Assembly (NCBI GenBank): GCA_025054795.1
Contig: JANWZU010000162.1
Coordinates: 1 to 27,733 of the forward strand
Source of the DNA: Candidatus Caldarchaeum sp.
Lineage (GTDB): Archaea; Thermoproteota; Nitrososphaeria_A; Caldarchaeales; Caldarchaeaceae
Length of the DNA: 27,733 bases
Reading direction: 5' to 3'
Shown in pieces: positions 22,631 through 27,733 of the stretch. The notes beneath the pieces are model-generated. The model did not search any database, was not told the origin of the DNA, and saw nothing but the letters and a program-made list of their open reading frames with translations. A program made the translations under genes and the position numbers. How positions within the stretch are numbered: the first letter of the stretch is position 1; every line of letters starts with the position of its first letter.

Positions 22631-23251
22631 ATGGAGACTCTTAAGCAGCTGAGCCGGGCGAGAGAGTTTAAAGGCCCTTCGCCGGCTTTCACAGCCATCC
22701 AGCTAATCTACGCAGTAATCCTGATAGGCTCTTCAGCGGTTATGGGGAGGAAGAGGCTTACCAGCCAGCTTGGTTTGGGAGAGGGAACTGTAAGGACTAT
22801 GCTTGCTCGTCTGGTTAGCTGGGAGCTGGCTTTCTCAACCAGAGAAGGGTTGAGGCTGACGCAGAAAGGCGTCGACTTGTATCAATTTCTTACAAAGACT
22901 ATCACGGAGTTGAAGAGGGTTGAGTTTGAAATGCCGTGGACTGCCCCGCACAACTACGGTGTGGTGGTCAAGGACGCTGCCGACAGAGTTTCGACGGGTG
23001 TGGAGGAGCGTGATGAAGCAGTCAGGAACGGCGCCTCGGCTGCGATGGTTCTAACCTACCTCGCCGATGGTCTGCACATGCCACGAGTTTCCAACCTTTC
23101 CGTCGAGAGGCCCGACTTCGCCGAGAAAGTGATAAAATTCTTCACCCCGTCGGAAAACGACGTAATCCTGATAACCGGCGCTGACGACGAGGCTAAGGCC
23201 AGATACTCCGCTCTGGCTGCGGCGGTCAAGCTCGTCGTCGGAAAAGCTTAA
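22631..23251 (+). CDS. DUF4443-type winged-helix transcriptional regulator
   Basis: Predicted DNA-binding protein of 206 aa. The N-terminal part (about 15-95) forms a winged helix: AIQLIYAVILIGSS, the helix-turn-helix GRKRLTSQLGLGEGTVRTML and the wing WELAFSTREGLRLTQKGV. The C-terminal half (about 105-206) matches what I recall of DUF4443, a domain seen beside such HTH regions in archaea: YGVVVKDAADRVSTGVEERDEAVRNGA, with VILITGADDE near the end. Only 24 bases separate it from the HMG-CoA reductase gene, so it could be cotranscribed with it and may control it. The ligand of the C-terminal domain is unknown. Confidence 0.75.
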   Translation: METLKQLSRAREFKGPSPAFTAIQLIYAVILIGSSAVMGRKRLTSQLGLGEGTVRTMLARLVSWELAFSTREGLRLTQKGVDLYQFLTKTITELKRVEFEMPWTAPHNYGVVVKDAADRVSTGVEERDEAVRNGASAAMVLTYLADGLHMPRVSNLSVERPDFAEKVIKFFTPSENDVILITGADDEAKARYSALAAAVKLVVGKA

Positions 23252-23275
23252 AAAACAAGCAGAGAAAGCAACGCC

Positions 23276-24550
23276 ATGCCCCGAACTTCTAGAATAGCAG
23301 GTTTCTATCATCTAAGCCCAGACGAGCGTCTGAAGAAAGTTGCGGAGTTCGCTTCACTCACGAATGAGGAAGCTCAAACAATCCGGTCTGGAGGGCTCGA
23401 CATAACGACGGCCAGCAGAATGATTGAGAACGTCGTCGGCCTCTTCCCTCTACCCTTAGGTATAGCAGCAAACTTCTTGATAAACGGCGTCGACTACCTA
23501 GTTCCGATGGCGATTGAGGAGCCGTCGGTTGTGGCTGCTGCCTCCAACGCTGCCAAGATGGCTCGAGACGGCGGCGGCGTTCATTCTTTTCAGGGCCAGC
23601 AGCTTATGATGGGGCAGGTCCAGCTGGTGAATGTGCCCAACCCCTACGCCGCCAAGATGGAGATACTCAGAAGCAAGGACGAGATCATATCAGCGGCCAA
23701 CGAGAGAGACCCCGTCCTAGTCAACCTAGGCGGAGGAGCCAAGGATGTCGAAGTGAGGGTTGTTCAGACCGAGCTTGGCCCGATGGTCATAGTCCACCTA
23801 GTCGTGGACGTCAAGGACGCTATGGGAGCTAACGCCGTCAACACGATGTGCGAAGCCGTCGCACCCATGCTAGCTAGAATCTCAGGCGGCAGCTTCAGGC
23901 TTAGGATAATTTCGAACCTCGCAGACAAAAGGCTGGTAAGGGCCTACGCCCTTGTTCCAGCTAAGTCGGTCGGAGGGGAGGAGGTGGCTCGAGGGATAGT
24001 TGAAGCCTACCACTTCGCAAAAGCAGACCCTTACAGGGCTGCAACCCACAACAAGGGCATAATGAACGGGATAGACGCAGTCGCAATAGCCACGGGCAAC
24101 GACTGGAGAGCTTTGGAAGCAGGGGCTCATGCGTATGCATCTCGGACAGGCAGATACGAGCCTCTGACGGTGTGGGAGCAGATGCCCAACGGCGACCTCC
24201 ACGGCAGCATAGAGGTCCCGCTGGCTGTGGGTATAGTGGGCGGAGCAACTAGGACCAACCCCGTCGCAAAGCTTTCTCTAAAAATTCTCGGCGTGAAGAC
24301 CGCTAGAGAGTTGGCTGAGGTTATGGCTGCCGTTGGATTGGTCCAGAACCTCGCTGCTTTGAGGGCTTTGGCAGCCGAGGGGATTCAGGCGGGCCACATG
24401 TCGCTTCACGCCAAAAACATAGCTGTGATGGCTGGAGCGGTTGGAGACGAGATAGACATGGTCGCAGAGTCCATGGTTAGGGAGAAGACTATAAGAGTGG
24501 ACAGGGCTGAGGAGATTCTTTCGGAGATCAGGGCGCGCCGCCGGACCTGA
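23276..24550 (+). CDS. hmgA: Class II hydroxymethylglutaryl-CoA reductase
   Basis: Interconverts HMG-CoA and mevalonate, the entry to archaeal isoprenoid lipids. It is 424 aa. The N-terminus SRIAGFYHLSPDERL, the catalytic loop VPMAIEEPSVVAAAS (E81/E82), the long match AATHNKGIMNGIDAV (K260) and ATGNDWRAL (D276), and GHMSLHAKNIAVMAG (H374) correspond to residues E83, K267, D283 and H381 of the Pseudomonas mevalonii enzyme. That makes it class II (bacterial type). In archaea class II is known from Archaeoglobus and Thermoplasmatales, while most have class I. NADH or NADPH use cannot be told. Its 3' end overlaps the convergent MazG-like gene by 23 bases. Confidence 0.95.
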   Translation: MPRTSRIAGFYHLSPDERLKKVAEFASLTNEEAQTIRSGGLDITTASRMIENVVGLFPLPLGIAANFLINGVDYLVPMAIEEPSVVAAASNAAKMARDGGGVHSFQGQQLMMGQVQLVNVPNPYAAKMEILRSKDEIISAANERDPVLVNLGGGAKDVEVRVVQTELGPMVIVHLVVDVKDAMGANAVNTMCEAVAPMLARISGGSFRLRIISNLADKRLVRAYALVPAKSVGGEEVARGIVEAYHFAKADPYRAATHNKGIMNGIDAVAIATGNDWRALEAGAHAYASRTGRYEPLTVWEQMPNGDLHGSIEVPLAVGIVGGATRTNPVAKLSLKILGVKTARELAEVMAAVGLVQNLAALRALAAEGIQAGHMSLHAKNIAVMAGAVGDEIDMVAESMVREKTIRVDRAEEILSEIRARRRT

Positions 24551-24872
24551 GGGTCCGCCTCCATTCGTCGGGGCTGAAACGTCTCTCCATCCTCCTCAAC
24601 TCATCCTCCAAAGCCTTCTCCAAGTCGACGCCGAACCTGTTCGCAAGCTGAACAAGCAGCGTAAGCGTCTGCGCAAACTCGCTGCCAACATCCTCGCCGG
24701 GATGAGAGTGGCCTAGGTCTTGACGCTTGTATCCCTCCTTGGCGAGTATAAACCTGCCTATCTCCGTGAGCTCCTCTATTAGATGGGCGTATATCAGCGA
24801 CTCACGGAAAACCTCCCAGCCCCTCGCTTTCTCAAAATCTTCAACAACCTTCTGAAGCTCGGAGAGCCTCAT
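24528..24872 (-). CDS. MazG-like all-alpha nucleotide pyrophosphohydrolase, atypical active site
   Basis: Small helical protein of 114 aa from ATG at 24872 (MRLSELQKVVEDFEKARGW, the usual MazG-like opening). The longer frame from 24926 adds an unlikely cysteine-rich leader that overlaps the DUF424 gene. The first metal motif EELTE (EExxE) is intact. The second, normally E-x-x-D, reads SEFAQTLTLLVQLANRFGV, so the expected Asp is Gln. Family members hydrolyse NTPs or dNTPs to monophosphate plus pyrophosphate, but this one may be impaired or bind its metal differently. It follows DUF424 and aIF2-beta on the same strand, and overlaps the end of the HMG-CoA reductase gene by 23 bases. Confidence 0.8.
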   Translation of the reverse strand: MRLSELQKVVEDFEKARGWEVFRESLIYAHLIEELTEIGRFILAKEGYKRQDLGHSHPGEDVGSEFAQTLTLLVQLANRFGVDLEKALEDELRRMERRFSPDEWRRTLRSGGAP

Positions 24873-24882
24873 GCCGGCACCT

Positions 24883-25170
24883 TCACAGAAAAAGTTGCAG
24901 ATGAGGAACGTTGTCGACGTAGACAACCGACTCTCTTTTGGCGTAGCCGTTTTTGACAGCCGTTGAAACAGCTTTTTCTCCCAGCAGGTTTATTATCGTA
25001 CCCATCTTGATGTAGTCGGCTAGCTCCCTCTCGACGACAAGCACGCCCTTGTAGAAAGACTCGGCTACCTCGACCATCACACCTGTCGGAAGCTTTAGCC
25101 TCCTGCCTATCAGCTCTTCGTCGCAGACAGCGACGACAACCTCCCCACTCCTAGAGTAATGTGTCTTCAC
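24883..25170 (-). CDS. DUF424 protein
   Basis: Archaeal protein of unknown function, about 95 aa if started at GTG 25170 (VKTHYSRSGEVVVAVCDEEL, the family opening), or 113 aa from ATG 25224, which would overlap aIF2-beta by 38 bases. I prefer the GTG, 17 bases after the aIF2-beta stop. Family features are EVVVAVCDEELIGR, VAESFYKGVLV and the C-terminal SVVYVDNVPHLQ. In archaea DUF424 commonly sits beside aIF2-beta, as here, which suggests a link with translation, but no role is established. It ends 10 bases before the MazG-like ATG. Confidence 0.85.
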   Translation of the reverse strand: MKTHYSRSGEVVVAVCDEELIGRRLKLPTGVMVEVAESFYKGVLVVERELADYIKMGTIINLLGEKAVSTAVKNGYAKRESVVYVDNVPHLQLFL

Positions 25171-25186
25171 CCACAGACGTGCTGGG

Positions 25187-25627
25187 TTAAATTCTTCTGA
25201 CAGGGTTCTTCGCCCCGCATGCATCGCAGACGAGAAACCTGAACCTTTTCTCGCTGACTATCCTAGTGTCTATGCCGTTGCAGACAGGGCAGCGGACAAA
25301 CTCCTTCATGTAAAGGTCTATCAGCTTTCTCAACTCGTCGACGCCCATCTTGCCTTGAATAACGAGCCTGTCTCCTGAGATAGAGCCGGCACGCCCTGTC
25401 TCTTTGAGCAGGAATCGGGCGAAATGAGCCGGTTCTCTGTTGAGCGTTTTGGCTATCTGCCCTAGGTTCGTCAGAGCTGTGTTTTTCGTGTCTGAGACAA
25501 GGTTGGGCCTCAATTCCAAAACTCTGTCGCCTGCAACAGACCCTCTCTTCGAAACCTTCGAGATGACCTCGTCTAACAGCTTGACGTAAACATCCTCGCC
25601 GACCAGCGTGGAGCTCACTCCAGCCAA
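25187..25627 (-). CDS. eif2b: Translation initiation factor aIF2 beta subunit
   Basis: Beta subunit of the aIF2 complex that brings initiator tRNA to the ribosome, 146 aa. The central alpha/beta domain contains LELRPNLVSDTKNTALTNLG-type residues and REPAHFARFLLKETG, followed by MGVDELRKLIDLYMKEFVRCP. The C-terminal zinc ribbon is CPVC...CDACG. The start is TTG at 25627; GTG at 25618, three codons on, is also possible. A TATA-like CTTAAATAG (25643-25651, minus strand) is 20 and 29 bases from these, and the second spacing fits leaderless transcription better. First gene of the aIF2b-DUF424-MazG series. Confidence 0.95.
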   Translation of the reverse strand: MAGVSSTLVGEDVYVKLLDEVISKVSKRGSVAGDRVLELRPNLVSDTKNTALTNLGQIAKTLNREPAHFARFLLKETGRAGSISGDRLVIQGKMGVDELRKLIDLYMKEFVRCPVCNGIDTRIVSEKRFRFLVCDACGAKNPVRRI

Positions 25628-25642
25628 AATATTCCGCAGCCT

Positions 25643-25682
25643 CTATTTAAGAGGATTTGAAGCCTACGGTGATGCTTAAAAC
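25643..25682. promoter_or_regulatory. Divergent TATA boxes for aIF2-beta and ahcY
   Basis: The 82-base spacer holds one TATA-like box for each strand: CTTAAATAG on the minus strand (25643-25651) for aIF2-beta, and TGCTTAAAAC on the plus strand (about 25673-25682) for ahcY, about 30 bases before its TTG/GTG start. Confidence 0.4.
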
Positions 25683-25709
25683 CAGCCGCCCACCTGATGT
25701 TCATCCGGA

Positions 25710-27014
25710 TTGGTGGAGAAATACTTGGTCAAGGACGTTAGTCTTGCTGACCAAGGTTTCAAGAAGGTTGTTCTTGCAGAGGCTGCGATGCCTGTCCTCG
25801 GCTTGCTGAAGAAAAGATACGAAAGAGAACGGCCTTTCGAAGGTTTAAAAGTTTCAGCATGTCTGCACATCACGAAGGCGACGGCTGTTTTAGTGCGGGT
25901 GCTCAGAGACGGAGGAGCAGAAGTAGCTTTGTGCGCATCCAACCCCTTGAGCACCCAAGACGACGTAGCGGCTTTCCTAGCCAAAGAAGGGTTTAGCGTA
26001 TACGGCTTCAGGGGAATGACTACCAAGGACTACTACAAGGCCATCGGCCTAGCTCTCTCACACAAGCCCGACCTTACTGTAGACGACGGAGCCGACTTGG
26101 TTGTTTCTCTGCATAAAGTCGCTATGGCTATAGAGGATGAATACACAGGTATGCTTCCACCAGACCTAAGACACGGCATAGACAAGGTGATGGGCGGGAC
26201 TGAGGAGACGACGAGCGGGGTTAACAGGCTAAAGGCGATGGAACGTCAGAATTTACTGAGATATCCGGTTATAGCCGTGAACGACGCTTCCTCGAAAAGC
26301 TTGTTCGACAACCCTCTGGGAACAGGCCAGTCAGCCCTAGACGGAATAATGAGGGCTATGAACGTGCTGTTCGCAGGGAAGAACGTGGTTGTCTGCGGTT
26401 TTGGACGTGTGGGGTCTGGAATTGCTGAAAGGGCCCGCGGAATGGGGGCCAGAGTTATGGTTGTAGAGCCGCAGCCCATCAAAGCTCTTCAAGCCCACAT
26501 GGCAGGCTTCACGGTCGCCTCGATGGAGAAGGCCGCAGAAGTTGGAGACATATTCATCACAGCAACAGGAAACATAGACGTGATAAGAGGCGAGCATTTC
26601 AGAAGGATGAAGGACGGTGCAATACTGGCTAACGCGGGACACATGGACGTCGAGATAAACAAGGAGGACTTGAGGCGCGAGGCGGTTTCGGTTGAAAGGA
26701 TTAAGGAGAACGTAGATCTCTACAGACTCAGAGACGGACGCAGGATCTTCCTGCTCGCCGAAGGCAGGCTGGTTAACCTTGTTTGCGCAGAAGGCCATCC
26801 CTCAGAGGTCATGGACCTCTCCTTCGCCCTACAGGCCGAGGCTTTGAGATACTTGGTCGAAAACCGTGGAAGGCTTGAGAACAAAGTTTACGAAGTCCCG
26901 CATGAGATAGACAGCGGTGTAGCTATGATGAAGCTCGAAGCGCTCGGCGTCGCTCTGGAGAAGTTAACCGATAAGCAGCAAAGCTACATCAGGTCATGGC
27001 AGGCCGGGACTTGA
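25710..27014 (+). CDS. ahcY: S-adenosylhomocysteine hydrolase
   Basis: NAD-dependent enzyme that splits S-adenosylhomocysteine into adenosine and homocysteine, clearing the by-product of methylation. It is 434 aa, starting at TTG 25710 or the adjacent GTG 25713. Substrate-site blocks are CLHITKATAVL, VDDGADLV, GGTEETTSGVNRL and NDASSKSLFDNPLGTGQS. The NAD fold has CGFGRVGSG (229-237) and VVEPQP. Near the C-terminus is the usual GVAMMKLEALGVALEKLTDKQQ-type helix. The last 19 bases overlap the start of the following gene. Confidence 0.96.
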   Translation: MVEKYLVKDVSLADQGFKKVVLAEAAMPVLGLLKKRYERERPFEGLKVSACLHITKATAVLVRVLRDGGAEVALCASNPLSTQDDVAAFLAKEGFSVYGFRGMTTKDYYKAIGLALSHKPDLTVDDGADLVVSLHKVAMAIEDEYTGMLPPDLRHGIDKVMGGTEETTSGVNRLKAMERQNLLRYPVIAVNDASSKSLFDNPLGTGQSALDGIMRAMNVLFAGKNVVVCGFGRVGSGIAERARGMGARVMVVEPQPIKALQAHMAGFTVASMEKAAEVGDIFITATGNIDVIRGEHFRRMKDGAILANAGHMDVEINKEDLRREAVSVERIKENVDLYRLRDGRRIFLLAEGRLVNLVCAEGHPSEVMDLSFALQAEALRYLVENRGRLENKVYEVPHEIDSGVAMMKLEALGVALEKLTDKQQSYIRSWQAGT

Positions 27015-27472
27015 GAAAAAGCCCAGACATAGGCCCAAGAATCGTTTTCCTGTCCGTAGAAGGCACCCACGGTTCGTTGAAAGAGATTGCGGTCAGAAGG
27101 GTTGATGTTGTTGACGAAAGAAAAGTCAGAGAAGTTTTAACGAAAGTCTCGAAGAGAGAAATTGAAAATCTTATGAAACTTCTAGACCGGTACGACATAG
27201 TTGCTACGTGGGGTGGAAGCCGGCTGGAATTGCCTCTGCTCACAGCTCAAGCTCTTAAATTCGGCGTCGACCCCTCTCCCCTTTATGCCTTGACTCATGT
27301 TGACTTGGAGGCTTTCGTCAGGGATAAGCTGAGGATCCTAGATACGGACTTGAAAGACATCGCCACGTTTCTCGGAGTCGGTGTTGGGAGGACGAAAGCC
27401 GACACCGTGGCTCGAGTGTTTAAAAGGCTGAGGAGCTTCATCAGAAACACACAACCTGAGCTGGCTCTCTAG
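26996..27472 (+). CDS. Degenerate PolB-type 3'-5' exonuclease-like (RNase H fold) protein
   Basis: A 158-residue protein with the layout of the DnaQ/PolB-type exonuclease domain: a first strand (RIVFLSVEG), the YDIVATWGGSRLELPLL segment (compare the usual Y-N-G-x-x-F-D-x-P-x-L), then THVDLEAFVRDKLRI and DLKDIATFLGVG (compare SLKDVAKFLGI). Expected metal ligands are altered: the DxE of motif I reads SVE, and the motif II Asp reads Glu (LELPLL). So it is probably an inactive or changed nuclease. It begins within the last 19 bases of ahcY and is likely translated from the same message. The 3' end overlaps carS by 4 bases. The fold assignment is moderately sure. Confidence 0.6.
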   Translation: MAGRDLRKSPDIGPRIVFLSVEGTHGSLKEIAVRRVDVVDERKVREVLTKVSKREIENLMKLLDRYDIVATWGGSRLELPLLTAQALKFGVDPSPLYALTHVDLEAFVRDKLRILDTDLKDIATFLGVGVGRTKADTVARVFKRLRSFIRNTQPELAL

Positions 27473-27733
27473 TACCATCTGTCTTTCAGCTTAAGCAGGT
27501 ATGCCGCTGCGTTAGTCCCGACATGCATAAAAACCGTGAACAACGACAGAGCCAGCAAAGTAAGGCTGTCCATCCAGCTAGGCAGCCCTTTGAAGAGATG
27601 AACCAGGGCAAGCGCAGCGAGCAGAAACCCCAGCTGGTCGAGCAGAGGCGCGGGGCTTCCGCTGGGCAGACCAGCCCTCCTCTTGACGAAAGCACCGAGT
27701 ATGTCTCCAGCCATCGCACCTACGGACAGGAGG
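27469..27733 (-). CDS. carS: CDP-archaeol synthase CarS, 3' part (5' end outside window)
   Basis: C-terminal part of CarS, the membrane enzyme that activates the archaeal lipid core digeranylgeranylglyceryl phosphate with CTP. The visible GAMAGDILGAFVKRRAGLPS is the family's cytidylyltransferase-like motif, followed by GSPAPLLDQLGFLLAALALV, then two more hydrophobic segments and the end LLKLKDRWY. The frame remains open to the right edge (LLSVGA precedes the internal Met at 27714), so the start lies beyond the window. It overlaps the exonuclease-like gene by 4 bases. Confidence 0.85.
   Translation of the reverse strand, partial: LLSVGAMAGDILGAFVKRRAGLPSGSPAPLLDQLGFLLAALALVHLFKGLPSWMDSLTLLALSLFTVFMHVGTNAAAYLLKLKDRWY

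Noticed and set aside
1..27733. tRNA genes, CRISPR arrays, insertion sequences or prophage
   Set aside because: Spacers are too short or lack cloverleaf, repeat-spacer or terminal inverted repeat structure, and no transposase or integrase motif was seen.

Overview
The window looks like a dense chromosomal segment of a thermophilic archaeon, most likely from the Thaumarchaeota/Aigarchaeota side of the TACK group, though that placement is inference. The archaeal markers are clear: clamp loader RfcS/RfcL, Orc1/Cdc6, L31e, aIF6, aIF2-beta, prefoldin alpha, FtsY, MptD, DUF424, and lipid genes (geranylgeranyl reductase family, HMG-CoA reductase, a partial CarS). It also carries a complete bacterial-type DnaK-DnaJ-GrpE set and a class II HMG-CoA reductase, both families with a history of transfer from bacteria. 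I see no tRNA, rRNA, CRISPR array, insertion sequence or phage gene.

Layout. 1-2.8 kb: a geranylgeranyl-reductase-like flavoprotein, threonine synthase (apparently with a non-standard start codon) and a minimal MscS-type channel. 2.8-7.6 kb: a 395-base gene-poor stretch, then two long homologous secreted metalloproteases facing tail to tail, each with a signal peptide, a metzincin zinc site, a coiled-coil stalk and a C-terminal membrane anchor. 7.6-12.8 kb: an MBL-fold hydrolase, Orc1/Cdc6, and a tatD-rfcS-rfcL operon. 12.8-15.8 kb: a small cysteine-rich protein, a UlaG-like MBL hydrolase, a second cysteine-containing protein, a three-gene unrecognised operon ending in an NTF2-fold protein, and MptD. 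15.7-20.2 kb: grpE, a Na+/Ca2+ exchanger-family transporter, dnaK and dnaJ on the minus strand. 20.2-22.6 kb: L31e, aIF6, prefoldin alpha and ftsY on the plus strand. 22.6-27.7 kb: a DUF4443 regulator, HMG-CoA reductase, a MazG-like protein, DUF424, aIF2-beta, S-adenosylhomocysteinase, a degenerate PolB-type exonuclease-like protein, and the 3' part of carS running off the right edge.

Common themes. Genes are packed with almost no spacers, and all seven convergent pairs touch or overlap at their 3' ends (0 to 77 bases). Many genes have a TATA-like box 22-29 bases before the start codon, which suggests leaderless transcripts. Starts are often TTG or GTG.

The most novel material is the metalloprotease pair with its shared architecture and the 11-proline cytoplasmic tail of one member. 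Next come the orphan three-gene operon (14.2-15.3 kb), the cysteine-protein/UlaG-like cassette, and two enzymes that seem to have lost catalytic residues (the MazG-like and exonuclease-like proteins). All functional calls come from motif reading by eye; no database search was possible.
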